From Halocaridina rubra (Eukaryota > Arthropoda > Malacostraca > Decapoda > Atyidae): DNA of 64,000 bases. Below the pieces are notes generated by a model, which was not told the DNA's origin, did not search any database, and saw only the letters and a list, made by a program, of their open reading frames with translations. Position 1 is the stretch's first letter. Every line of letters begins with the position of its first letter. Made by a program: the position numbers and the translations under genes. Below are positions 23,944-35,600 of this stretch, piece after piece. The stretch is taken from positions 65,001-129,000 of the forward strand of contig JAXCGZ010007632.1 of assembly GCA_037179515.1 (NCBI GenBank), in the 5' to 3' direction.

Positions 23944-24458
23944 TGTAGAGAATATATATATATATATATTTCATTTAAATTTCCGATATATTATATACAT
24001 TTTCTTTGTAACGAAACGTATAGTTTTCTTTTGACTCAGCTTTTTTTTTTATGTTATGATGAGTAAGCCTGCCATATTATTCTTCAATAAGATTTCGTGC
24101 AGCACAATCAATATGTAAAGAAGATAGAATAATGTTTAGAACCAAGGAATAAGAATAATAATGTAATCTTGAGAATTAGATAAACCCCAAATTGGGTGAG
24201 TAAATAAATATTTTATGAATAAGATATTGTGCCTGAATAGCAATAAGTATTATTATATGTAAATAAAGCACTTTTTCCCTTTTTGTATTGTAGTGTAAAG
24301 TTAAATTTTCATTTTTATAAAATATTCAAATATTAATTTTCTGCTGCCAAAATGGTAATAGTTTTATTCTTTTGGTTGCAGGGTTTTTGAATTATGTTCT
24401 GGTTTATATTAATAAATTTGTAAAGGGTCCAAAGCTGTCTTTAAATCCACCCTCTACA
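23944..24458 (+). repeat. LTR 4 of the Gypsy array (right end)
   Basis: It begins TGTAGAGAATATATATATAT and ends CACCCTCTACA. The following CATC matches the four bases before LTR 1 (CATC|TGTGG). If the LTR ends CTCTAC, the match becomes the five bases ACATC. Confidence 0.93.
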
Positions 24459-24737
24459 CATCTACCCCTATCTTGATTATGTTCTGCTGCATTTATCCAT
24501 TCGTCTTTGTTTCCTATTATCATCATCTTTTGCCCTATTCTCTTGCCCTATTGATGGGTTTCCTTTCTCTTGCATTATGTACAGTATATATTCTATCTGA
24601 CCCTGAGCAATTCTTGTTGCCATTGTTGATGAACCAATTTCTCCTTTTAATGTCATCTCTTGTTCATATTTCGATGCTCCCACTACAGGTATTTATGTCT
24701 ATATTATTATGAGTGTAACACTGGAACAGACAAGAAA
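24459..24737. other. Right flank of the Gypsy array, no gene recognised
   Basis: Pyrimidine-rich, AT-rich DNA. A hydrophobic open frame on + (24,473-24,712) is composed of Leu/Ser/Tyr codons typical of T-rich sequence, and I see no motif in it. Confidence 0.5.
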
Positions 24738-25235
24738 ATTACCCTCATCAGGCCTGGGCCCGAAAAAAATATCAAAACAAGGAAAAGTAGAATGTTAAAA
24801 ACAAGATAGAAATAGGGGATTTATACACAATAGGAAAAGGACAGGCTGAAAGAATAGTCGAAATACTGAGGACCTATACGTATGGTAAGATTAGGCCCTG
24901 AGATAATGATAGATCTGCTTTTTGAAGGAAGATAGGTTGTAAAAATTAGGAAAGACAGAGGGAGGAAGAGAATTCCAGAGTCTGCAGGTGGATGGGAAGA
25001 AGCAGTCACAGCACTGACCAATCCTTGAGCTACAAATCTCCACACAGTACTTGTGAGACGAGACTACTTGGTGAGTGTTATGCGGCCTTGGCAGCAGGGG
25101 GTGATCAACTCGCCAACTCATCAGAGTATCGATGGAAGTAGTAGCGATAGAAAAGAGAGACAGATGATATGCTATGGCGGAGAGAAAGGGAATTAAGATT
25201 TAAAGTAAGAGAAGGGTTTTTGATGAGTCTGACTG
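24738..25235 (-). mobile_element. 5'-truncated 3' end of the Jockey-like LINE family
   Basis: On the - strand this matches the last ~170 codons and 3' UTR of the LINE at 6,546-9,987. It contains SSRIGQCCDCFFPSTCRLWN and NLSSFKKQIYHYLRA, the counterparts of the RLWN and LSSFKKQTYRHLRA segments there. The + strand GAAAATTACCCTCATCAGGC near its low end aligns with GAAACTGCCCTCATCAAC at 6,584. Homology ends around 25,235 after GATGAGTCTGACTG. It is non-coding through truncation. Confidence 0.85.
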
Positions 25236-25262
25236 CCTTAGTGTGGAGTGGGGAGGTTGCTA

Positions 25263-27446
25263 AATTTCTGTTTTACTAAGGGGACTCAAAGTACTGAACT
25301 CGGTTAAGAGCTCACAAACAAACAGGACATTAATTATTTGTGCAAATTACCCGTGCAACCACTAATCGGTTAAATAAAACTCAGAATTCAACTTTCTTTT
25401 AATTTTGAAAATGTAATGACACAAAATAATTTAATAATTTTTTGGAGAGCTGGAACAAATTTAAAATATAAGTTTATGAAATGCTGCCTCAAATCCCAGA
25501 GGTGGTGAGAACGATTTTGATTCCCAGCACCACAGATGGATGCAAGACTTTGACCTCAACTCGACAATCACTTCTGTCACGCAGGCCAAGTAGAATAGAG
25601 GACATTGCAATTGCAGAAACAGAAATAAGACACCGTTAATAATGGGAAAACAGAAGGTACGAGCACACAAATAATGAGCTTCCAATATTATTCTACTGTA
25701 TGAAAATATATTGGTTAGTCACCGCTAATCGTAAATATTTATGCTACCGAAAGAGCATACAAAATCATTAATTATTTGCCGGCATTAGAGGAAAACAAAT
25801 CTTTCACAATAACTGAAGAATAAGTGAGACAAGTTGTGGGGAACCACAAAACTTGCAATGCCAATTAGGAAAAATTACTTATTGATTATTTTCAATTTAT
25901 ATGGTAAAAACACTCTATTTATGATAAAGGAAGAATCTACGCGATAAATATAGTATTCATTCAATTTTGATTATCAAGATATATTTGCAATGCAAAAGGG
26001 ACAAAACCACCTTTTGAAGTATATGCAACTTATAACTCAAAACACTTTATCCCCAATAAATGAAGAATCAGCTAGATAAATACAGTATGTATTCATCAAA
26101 TTGTGGTTAACAAAAACATTTGCAAAGCCAACAGGGTAAAATTACTTTTTAATTATTTGCAGTTTATAGCTTAAAACACTTTAGTTAAATTATTAATTAT
26201 TTACAATTTATATAGTAAATAACTTTATTTATGAGGTTCCATGTAAAACTCTTTATCTACAATGAAAGAAAGGGGTGAAATTAAATTAGAAATCGTTAGG
26301 AAAAGAAGATAAATTATTACGTGGTTATAAGCAATTTTCTCAGGATGAGATTTTCGTTCCGCACATTCAATGAAAGAAATTTCTTACCAATGTATATCGG
26401 CAGTAATTTCCAGGTCAAAGAATTAAGATTGGCAAATGAGATTCCAGTTAGGCACTCTACAAAGGTTTGTTTTGTATGAGAATGGAAGCTGAGAAAATTT
26501 TCATAGGATTTGACCAGTAGACTATTTGACCAGCAATGAATTAACCAGTTTCTTGAAGTTCCAATTTGCTTGACCAACGAGCTTTACCATACATTATCTC
26601 TCACCTTGTTTTTGCCAGATGAATTCTTGTGAAAACACCACGTATATAAGGTTCGAAGTAAGCTTGACTGCTGAGGCAAGATCTTGCCTCTTGCGATGTT
26701 TGGCCACCAAATGAGGACGATTCAATGTCCCTCCTGGTGATGTCATCTGTGGGATATATATCCAGAGAAGTAACTTGTTCATATAATATTTGAGGGCTAC
26801 TGTAGTGGTGCTCCCAGGCAGGCAATTATGGTAGAGATGCAAGGGAGAGACAGTATTTTAGGTGCAACAAGTGAAAGCAAATAAAAAAAAACGTGAATTA
26901 TTATGGGCAAAATGGTTACTGGCGAACAATCCCTAGAAAGTTCTTTGTGTTGCAGGAGCCGGAATTTTAACTATTCAAATAATAAAGTAGCTACTGAAAT
27001 GAATCTAGACAGGCTAATGATATATCAGCAGGGTCATATTTATAACAAAATTATCAGCAAGATCGATTTTTATAATATAAAAATATTATCAGCAAGATCT
27101 ATTCTATCATAAGAAAATTGTGTAAAAAACGTATCTAACAGACTAGCTAGGGTTATGGATTCATTCATGAGGAAAAAGAAAGATCAGAAAACAGAAATAG
27201 AAGGGAGATCTTTATATTGGGATCATGCTTTCTACACATACAAGAATATTAAATAAGATATATTTAAAATAACCTAAGCTATAAGCTGAAATATAAATTG
27301 CAAATAATCATAATCTGCAAAAGGCAAGGAGTGAGAACTATTTTAATAAGAAAAAAAAAAGGCAGCTAATAGTTACTAAATTAACTAATAAGGCATCTAC
27401 TACAGCCTCAGGTGACTTTGAGCAAAACACTCTGTCACAAAGGCCC
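25263..27446 (+). repeat. Left arm of a long inverted LTR-like repeat pair
   Basis: In blocks, this is the reverse complement of 31,404-32,333. Matching blocks are 25,263-25,330, 25,370-25,640, 26,600-26,890, and about 27,215-27,446, which includes AAATTGCAAATAATCATAATC and GTGACTTTGAGC. The left arm is about 1.25 kb longer because of extra AT-rich DNA at about 25,640-26,595 and 26,900-27,210. In this orientation the arm ends CTCTGTCACA at 27,446, and the other arm starts TGTTGTTAAG, so the unit is bounded by TG and CA like an LTR. It is not a coding gene, although short frames overlap it. Confidence 0.85.
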
Positions 27447-28199
27447 TTTCTAGAGAATATTAAATTAACAAAATTCTACTACATAAGACAAAAAAAGAAC
27501 AGAATAAGTTATGGTGACTTCAGCATTATGATGAGGGATGAGAGATCCTTCTTAGGAAAACAAAGAATGGAATCCACCACTAGAACATATCACTCTATCA
27601 GTAAAGTGAACAATTCTTATATAAAAAAAAACATTAAATAGCATGCAAAACATAAAGGAATGTGATCAAATTCAAATTTCAAGAAAGTTAAAATCACCAT
27701 TAAATATCAGAGAATATCGATATTTAAGTTTAAGAATTCTTCACATGCAATGAGGCAATAAAATAATATGCAAAAAGAATACAATATACGTAAAAGGAAA
27801 ATTTGAACAAAGTCGTCATTAACACTGGCAACTGGATTTAAAATAGCTTCAGCTATTTAACACTAACCTAAATGTTTGCGCCATGTTCTGGCTTTCAGGA
27901 CCCACAGAGGGAAATATAAAACTACAATCAAATAAATATTCTTTATCTTTTTCTTCATCTTCCATTAGGGATAACGTAATTAAACATGGATACGTTCCAC
28001 AAGAGTGCATAAACACACTATACTAAAGAAAACTAAGCAAAATCTACTTTACACGTACAAATTGATATACGTTTGTAAGCTGAAATAAACAAGTACAGTA
28101 TTAAAGACATAAAAGATAAACATAAAAATAAACAACACATCAGAGAAGTAATCTTTACCGACTAGTCAAACTGAGGCTAACAGCACCAGCTTCCTCATT
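27447..28199. other. AT-rich tail between the pol remnant and the left inverted arm
   Basis: I find no coding frame and no match to other parts of the window. By position it would be the 3' untranslated end of the - strand Gypsy element, but no polypurine tract could be assigned. Confidence 0.4.
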
Positions 28200-28720
28200 T
28201 TAGGGTAACGACTGTCGACTTAGTAGATCAGCGAGGTCACTGTCCTTTTCATCAACATGTTGGGCAGTGAATTTGAAAAGATTCAGGTAAAGTGTCCACT
28301 TTTCAGGCGAGGATTCAGATTGTCTGCAATCTGTAAATATAGGAGAGGATGGTGGTCGGTTCTCAGTGTAAAATGTCAGCCATACAGATGAACGTAAAAT
28401 TTCTTTATGGCACAATATGCGGCTAAAGCTTCCTTCTCCATGGTTGAGTATTTCCACTCTGAAGGGCGAAGCCTGAGGCTTGCATATAGCACTGGAGCTA
28501 CTTCTGCTGAGTTGTCTGATCGGGCTTGCAAGAGCACGGTGCTCAGGCCTTCAACTGAGGAGTCTGTCTGTTAGATAAAGGGAAAATTGGGGTTTACCAG
28601 CTGTAATACTGGCTCACCTGCCAATGCTTCTCAGAGCTTGAAAAATGCTCTCTCTGCCTCGTCTGTTCATTGGACAGGGTAGGTTTTACCTCGCTTTGAG
28701 GAGGTCATTTGCTGCAAAGG
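28200..28720 (-). pseudogene. pol: RNase H domain of the GmR1-like Gypsy element
   Basis: Translated on the - strand with shifts: TDSSVEGLSTVLLQARSD (first catalytic Asp) near 28,570, LRPSEWKYSTMEKEALAAYC near 28,440, then LRTDHHPL near 28,360 and the DLADLLSRQSLP end at 28,203. DLLSR marks the normal end of Gypsy RNase H. In most Gypsy elements integrase would follow here, but instead the reading ends in stops and non-coding DNA. The domain degrades the RNA strand during reverse transcription. Confidence 0.85.
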
Positions 28721-28799
28721 GGCAGCGATAGTATTAAAGTGTGGAATGAACCATTGCTAGTAGCCAACACTTCCCAAGAATGATCTCACTTGAGTGACA

Positions 28800-29615
28800 G
28801 TAGCAGGTTTCTCTATATCCTTAATAGCTTGCACCTTGTCCTGTAAAGGGGATATAACTCCTTATCTGACCAAGTGGCCGAGATACTGCAATTGTGTGAA
28901 ACCAATCTCGCATTTGCAAAGCTTTAACTGAAGTCCATGCTGGTTCAGACGAGCAAGAACTCTGCAAATAGACGCAGGTGTGATGACCAATCCTGAGAAT
29001 GCACCAGGATGTCGTTTGAAAAGCATGAAACATTGTCAAGGTCCTGCAATACTGTCCTCATGAGTCGGCTGAAACAGGCAGGGGCATTCACCATACCAAA
29101 AGGAATGACCCTGAACAGGTATAGACCGTATCTTGTAGAAAGACTGTTAGAGACTTGGTAGTCTCGCTCAGTGGGACTTGCCAAAATCCACTGACCAGAT
29201 CCAATTTGGACAGGTAGCAGGCTTAGGAGAGTACAGAGTAAATATGCTTGGCATCGGCAGTGGGCTCTCCATCAAAGATGGTATGGGAGTTAAGCTTATG
29301 ACAGTCAAGGCAGACCCTGTGACTGCCATCTCTCTTATGCACTGCCAGTAACAGCAAACACCAAGGCAAATTGCTCTTTTCAACTATTCTGAGCCAGACC
29401 CAAGTGCCAAGATCTTCCTTCAGCTGTACAGACAACTGGTGGGGAAGGCCATAGGAATACCGATATGGCTCTGGGTCATTTAATCTGACATGATGCTCAA
29501 GGGTAGTGGTTGTGCCTGGGAGGTCAGTGAAGATATTCTCGTAGTCCTCTAATAGATTGTTCAGCTGTTCATGATGACTCAGTTGCAGTCTGGAGTTAAA
29601 AATGCAATTACTCAC
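28800..29615 (-). pseudogene. pol: Reverse transcriptase of the GmR1-like Gypsy element
   Basis: Frames at 29,615-29,223 and 29,184-28,945 together give a Gypsy RT: an N-terminal lead with LLEDYENIFTDLPG and HHVRLNDPEPYR, then LLLAVHKRDGSHRVCLDCHK (fingers), YGLYLFRVIPFGMVNAPACF (palm) and the catalytic block, which reads CFSNDILVHSQDW where YxDD is expected. The first catalytic-loop Asp is therefore replaced (FSND) and the enzyme is dead. A frameshift lies near 29,200. The N-terminal lead is directly continuous with the integrase C-terminal region upstream. Confidence 0.88.
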
Positions 29616-29899
29616 ACTTTCCTTTTGGTGTGTGGGAATGGCAGGATCCTTACCATCATCAAAAGTTAAGGTTAGGTCTTCATTTGCGAGGGCGGTGGCT
29701 TCAGCCAGAGGAGCTTCTTCCGAAAAACTTCACACCTGTAAGTCTGTCTCCACCGCAATGGAGGAGTCTTCCTATATAGGAGGTAAGGGGTGGCTATAAT
29801 GGAACACCTGTGTTGCTGCAGCCTTGGAAGTAATATTGATGCTGAGGACACCTATAGAGGTTGCTGAGAGTGCCAACATAGGATCCCTGTGGGCCTCCG

Positions 29900-31400
29900 G
29901 GTCCTCACAATACTGCTTCAGCTTATTAATGTAGTATTTCTAGTTATTGCCATCAACATTTAACAGGTAATTGTCGTGGGTCACACGGTGTACCACAGTC
30001 TACGGTCCTTTCCAGCATAGCATTGGCTTGCGAGTATCTGTTGGAATAAGTAACAGAGCTCGATCTCCAGGTGTCAGGGCGCAATGCCGGGCACGCTTGT
30101 CAAAGAGAAGCTTAACAGTCTGCTGGTGACCCTTAACTACTAAATGTGCAGTTTTCTAGGCCTTTTTGAGATGGGACGAAAACTTCAAAATGTACTCATG
30201 GACATCCCTATCGTCATCCTTGACGGTAGGCGAGACCCAACATTCTGCCAAGAATTCCACTGGGCCTCTGTCCTTATGACCATAATACAGCTCGAAAGGT
30301 GAGTATCCAGTAGTTTTGTGGGGCATGTCTCTAAGGGAGAAAAGTGGAGCGGGGATGTACTTGTCCCACTGCCTGGGTATATCTATCGTTGGCTTGCGCA
30401 AACATCGCATCAATGTCCCGTTATAGCATTCACATGCTCCATTTGACTGGGCATGATAGACACTCGTACAAATGTGCTTCATTTCTAAGAGGCAACAGAA
30501 TGTCTCAAAGTGACTACTTGTAAACTGACTTCCATTGTCAAAAGTGACCTGCTCAGGGAAGCCGACCCTGGAGCACATTCCAAAAAGGGCCTGAGCAACT
30601 GCTTTGGTCGTGATAGAAGGTAATGGCACTGCATCTGGGTACCTTATTGCCAGGTCGATGTATACCAGGAGGAACTGTTTCACTGTAGATGAAGCTGGGT
30701 TAATAGGACCTGATAAGTCAATAGTAACCTTGGAAAATTGCTCCATTGAGAGCTTTATTATGCCCATGCGGACTTTTGGTACTGGTGCCTGAGAGGTGGA
30801 TTGACGGACAAGCCAGGAACCCACGTATCTGTCTACTCGGCGTACATGTTTGGCCATGCAAAATCCTTCTAAAGGACATGCCAAGTCTTTGCTTTGCCTC
30901 TATGTCCCCTCAGAGGTAAATGGTGTCCCACATACATAGCCTGGCGGTGCAACAGAGCGGGCACCATCAACTGTTTAAAGATGTGGCCAACCTATAGTCA
31001 CATGCCTGCGAAGGACACCATCTTCAAGGGCGTAAGTTATCTGGCCTCCTCCTCTCACCGTGAAGATTCTTCCCTCGGTGGCCTGTTGCATCCAGCAATT
31101 GAGGCTGGGGCAGTCCTGCTGCAGTTTGACGAAGTTTGGACAGGACTTCAGTGGCTCTAGAGGTGCATCATCTGGTAAAGGAGGGGGAAACTCTCCGCGT
31201 TCTACATTACGGGTACTAACTACGGCAGACTCAATGGAGTCAGTCGGAGAATCATCCAAATTCCTGGTGTTGGAGCCAGCAGTTGCGGCTGAAATGACTT
31301 GTTGTGACTTCAACCAAGGGATGCTGCAGTGAGAAATGTCCTGATGTTAGAGGTCGGCCTGGTAGATAGGAGCTAGGTATAGAAATCGACCCATCAAGAC
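29900..31400 (-). pseudogene. pol: Integrase of the GmR1-like Gypsy element with protease remnant before it
   Basis: From 31,400 to about 31,200 there is a Ser/Thr-rich stretch with SAVVSTRN that occupies the protease-integrase junction. A pre-integrase segment (LNCWMQQATEGRIFTVRGGG) follows. The core frame (30,884-30,156) holds VTIDLSGPINPAS (first Asp), VTFDNGSQFTSSHF (second Asp) and YHAQSNGACECYNGTLMR (Glu), so the D,D-x35-E set is intact. TTGYSPFELYYGHKDRGP follows, then CALTPGDRALLLIPTDTRK and LCWKGP to about 29,950, a GPY/F-like C-terminal module. Stops occur near 30,955, 30,140 and 29,990. RT follows in the same direction about 300 bp later. Confidence 0.85.
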
Positions 31401-31403
31401 AGG

Positions 31404-32333
31404 GTACATAACTGTGACAGAGTGTTTCGCTCAAAGTCACCAGAGGCTGTTAGATGCCTTATTAAGTAATTTAGTAACTTAGCTGTCATTTTTCTAACTA
31501 AAAAAATAATTCCCACTTCTTGACTTTTGCAGATTATGATAATTTGCAATTTATATTTTAGCTTATAGCTAATTTTAAATATACTTTATTTACTCTTCTT
31601 GTACGTGTAAAGTATAGTCCCGATATAAAGGCTGCTCCTATTGTCCGTCTGCTACGAGCCAAGAACATTCTGGAGATTGTTTACCAGTAACCTAACTTTT
31701 CATTATTATTCTCGTTTTATTTTATTTGCTTCCACTTGTTGCACCTAAAAATACTGTCTCTCCCTTGCATCTCTGCTATAATTGCCTGCCAGGGACCACC
31801 ACTAAAATAGTCCTTAAATGATATCAGAGCCAGTTACTGCTCTAGAAATGTATCCTACAGATGAACTCACCAGGAGGGACAATGAGACGTCCTCTTTTGG
31901 CGCCCAAACTTCCATGAGGCAACATCTCGCCTGAGCAGTCTAAGTTTATTTCAAACCTTATTTACGTGGCATCTTCACAGGAATTCATCTGGCACAACAA
32001 GTGTCCTGTATTCTACTCTGCCTGTGTGACAGAGGTAATCATCGAGTTGAGGCCAAAGTCTTGGTATACGTCCGTGGTGCCGGGAAACGAAATCGTGCTC
32101 ACCACTTCCGGGATTCGAGGCAGCATTTCATAAAATTTAATTAGAAAATTCAATTCTTTTAATGTCATTGCATTTTCAAAATTAAAAGAAAGTTGAATTC
32201 TGAGTTTCATTTAACCGACTAATGGTAAAAGAGATGGGGTGTTCAAGGACAAATATCTGTCCTGTCTGTTTGTGAGCTCTTAACCGAGCTCGGTACTTTG
32301 AGTCCCCTTAGTAAAACAGAATCTTAACAACAC
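31404..32333 (-). repeat. Right arm of the inverted LTR-like repeat pair, inserted between gag and protease
   Basis: On the - strand it reads from TGTTGTTAAGATTCTG to CTCTGTCACA, about 930 bp, TG to CA, and is the compact form of the 25,263-27,446 arm. On the + strand TGATATCAGAGCCAG at 31,818 resembles a primer-binding site complementary to initiator Met-tRNA, which would suggest LTR plus leader in + orientation. Both readings remain possible. No matching target duplication flanks it (ATAAC and CTCAG). It separates the gag tail from the protease/integrase region. Confidence 0.7.
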
Positions 32334-32651
32334 TCAGCCATCCTAACCCCAACAATAACCCAATCAATGCCACTGCTGGGGCTTTCCTTTGTAGTATTTG
32401 CAGTCCAGGTCAATGACACAGCAGCATCGTATTTGAGGTGTTCCTTCAGCAACACCCACACGAACAACTCTTTCTAGCCTTGTTTCTATGGCATGGGCCG
32501 AGTGAGTGGCCAGACGGTTATGCGTGCCGTCACTGTGAGAGGGAATGTGGTGTCTCTTAGAGTTTGGCGTGATAACCCTGGAAAGGTGGAGCAGGGTAAT
32601 TGCCCTTGCCTCTTAATTGCTGAGGCTTAGGTCTTACCGAGTCGTCCTTCT
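32334..32651 (-). pseudogene. gag: Distal gag remnant of the GmR1-like element
   Basis: Immediately after the LINE tail the - strand reads KKDDSVRPKPQQLRGKGNY and APPFQGYHAKL, a basic, Pro/Gln-rich segment. In composition it continues the basic HAPSKSKKSKRPS end of the gag half on the other side of the LINE. Stops and shifts follow before 32,334. No clear CCHC knuckle can be read. The assignment rests on continuity across the LINE rather than on a motif. Confidence 0.5.
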
Positions 32652-35600
32652 TGAGTGATTACCTAATTGTGATTACCTAATTGTGCTTACGGGAAAGAGC
32701 CCAAAGCTCGTATCTTCCCGTCTCCTGATCGGTTCCATTTTAGACTTAGTGATACTTATCGTACCTGTCCTTAAAACTATGGATTGAGATAGCATTAACT
32801 ACCTCCTCGCTTAGCGAATTCCAATTATCAACTACTCTTACACTGAAAAAGTATTTCCTTACATCCTGCAAAGAAGTTTTCTTACGAAGCTTCAAACTAT
32901 GACCTCTAGTTCTAGAGCCAGCCATATCGAAATATCGATCCCTATCCACTCTATCATAACCATGAAGGAATTTAAAGACTGTCACCATATCCCCCCTTAC
33001 TCTTCTAGCTTCGAGTGATGGCAAGTCTAATTCCCTCAGCCTCTCATCATAACCGAGATTGCGTATTTCTGGCACCAGTTTCGTGGCATGTCTTTGAACT
33101 TTTTCAAGCTTAGCTATGTGCTTTTTCAAGTGCGGATTCCAAAAGGGGGCTGCATATTCGAGTTTTGGCCTCACATAGGTTACATAAATATTTCTGAACA
33201 TTTCCTTGTCCATGTGCCTGAAGGCTACCCTTACATTTGATAAGAATGCATATGCTGCCCTTACTACGCCATTTATATGTATTTCTGGAGACAAATCTGC
33301 CAGTATGTTTACTCCCAGATCTCTCTCATTTTCTGTCTCTTGAAGTTGTACTCCAGCCACCGAGTAGTCAAGCTTGGGCCTTCTTGCACTTGTACCCATT
33401 CTCATTACCTTACATTTTGAGGTATTGAATTTCATTAGCCACTTTTCTGACCACTCATGCAGATTATTTAGATCCTCCTGAAGTTCTCTACCATTGTTCT
33501 CGTTTTTTACTTTCTTCACAATCTTTGCATCATCTGCAAACATATTCATGAATGAATTTACAGACTCTGGTAGGTCATTTACATATACAAGGAACAAAAG
33601 TGGCCCTAAAACTGAACCCTGTGGAACTCCACTACTAACTCTTCTCCATTCAGACACTGAGTGTCTTACTCTAACCCTCTGTTCCCTTCCTTCTAAGTAA
33701 GTTTTTATCCATTCCAAGACATTTCCACCTATTCTAGCCATTGATTGCAGCTTCCTAATAAGTCTCCCATGTGGAACAGTGTCAAACGCTTTCTGGAAGT
33801 CTAGGAATATGCAATCTGCCCAGCCCTCTCTTTCCTGTAAGATATGGCTTACCTCATCATAAAATTCTAATAAGTTTGTTACTGTTGATCTACCTTCTCT
33901 GAAGCCATGTTGCCTCACTGACAAAAAGTTGAAGGATTCCAAGTGAAGAGAGATATGTTTCCTTAGTAGTTTCTCCATAACTTTGCAAACTATGCTGGTC
34001 AAGGAAACTGGTCTATAGTTCAGAGCCGTATCCCTCCTTCCCTTTTTGAAGATAGGTATCACATTTGCTTGTTTCCAGCATCTTGGAATCTCCCCCGACT
34101 CCAGTGACTCCTTAAATATGATACTTAGTGCCACTGATATTGTGTTTGCGCATTTTTTAAGCACACGAGGGGATATGTCATCAGGACCTGTAGCTTTATG
34201 AACATCTAAATCCATCAGCGCTTTGCATACCTCTGTGGCTGTAAGGTTGATGTTCTCTAATACCGGCCCTTGAGCTTCTATCACTGCAATCTGAGGGGGT
34301 GGGGTATTTTCTACTGTAAATACTGACTGAAACTCCTTGTTCAATTCTTTGCAGATCTCTTCGTCCGTCTCAGTGATGCTTCCATCCGCTCTCTTTAGCC
34401 TTAAAACCTGTTCTTTTACCTTCAGTTTTCCTCTGATAAAGCTGTGGAAAAGCTTGGGATTTTCTTTAGCCTTCCTGGTGATGTCCCTCTCATAATCTCT
34501 CTCTGCCTCTCTCCTTTTACTTAGGTAGTCATTTCTTGCTCTTTTGTAGGTTTGCCAGGCATTTATGTTTTTTCTCCTCCTATACCTTTTCCAGCATTTG
34601 TCTCTCCACTCCTTAGCTCTTTTACACCCATTATCGAACCATTTCTCTCTGGCATGAATTACACCTACTTTGGTGACAGGTATGCAGCAATCTACTATCT
34701 TCCCATATTTCTCACAAAAGATGTCATACATTTCTTGTACAGATTTGTTGTAAAATAAGGTTCTCCAGTCAATAACTGCAAAAAGCTCATTCATTTTGAT
34801 GTAATCTCCTTTCCGATAGTTCCTCCTCATGTCCTCAGTGCCTCTACTCTCAGGAAGAATATCTTCAATGATATACTCCATCAACAACACACAGTGGTCA
34901 CTCTTTCCAATTGGTGGTTCATACTCAATATTTTCAATATCCAACACATTATCTGTGAACACTAGATCAAGTAGTGATGGCTCATCCCCACCCCTGGCTC
35001 TTGTTGGTTCCATTACATGTTGGTGTAGGAAATTCCCTTGTACGCAATCTAGGAATCTTGCCCCAAATGAGTCCTCACCACTGTGTGGGTCAAGATTTAT
35101 CCAATCTATCTCTTTATGATTAAAGTCTCCCATAATCAAAATCCTACATTTTTTCTCCCGTGCCATGTTAACAACTGAGTTTATGACTTCAATAGTACCT
35201 ATATGACTTTCCTCATAAATTTCAAGCCTATTTTGGTTCCTTGGTGGGTTGTATACAACAGTTATTATAATGCTCTCTGACCCAGTATTTATGCGAGCAA
35301 CAAGAAATTCCCTGAACTCACTTTCTATAGCCAAGTTTATTTCTTCAACTTGAATCCTCTCACTTATGAGCAGTGCTATCCCTCCACCAGTCCTCTCACA
35401 TCTTTCAACCCTTAGTATTCTGAAGCCCTTAGGAAAAACTGTGACACTGTTTATGTCCTCATTCAACTTAGTCTCTGTATTTGCTACTATATCTGCCTTA
35501 CTGTTGTGAATCCTATCTTTTAATTCTACTGCCTTACCAGCTAATCCATCAGCATTTGTGTATAACAATCTTAATGAGGCCCCATCCCCTGATCTTCTGT

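Larger units (their letters stand above)
4561..24458 (+). mobile_element. Tandem triple Ty3/Gypsy retrotransposon array with four shared LTRs
   Basis: Four similar ~515-545 bp LTRs alternate with three internal regions, each in the order gag, protease, RT, RNase H, integrase on the + strand. Each LTR begins TGTAGAG (TGTGGAG in the first) and ends CTCTAC followed by A or G, a short inverted repeat. All three internal regions begin with the same primer-binding-site-like sequence and end with a GGGAGGGAACTAT purine-rich tract. The outer flanks share CATC (or ACATC, depending on where the LTR end is placed), so the whole array behaves as one insertion. All copies are coding-dead. Copy 1 contains a nested LINE, copy 2 a tandem protease amplification, and copy 3 several deletions. 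Confidence 0.93.

Noticed and set aside
24473..24712. Hydrophobic 79-codon frame as a small membrane protein
   Set aside because: The composition follows from T-rich DNA, with no start context, motif or conservation evidence.
25263..32333. DNA transposon with long terminal inverted repeats
   Set aside because: The enclosed genes are retrotransposon integrase, RT and RNase H, and the arm is TG...CA bounded like an LTR. No transposase is present.
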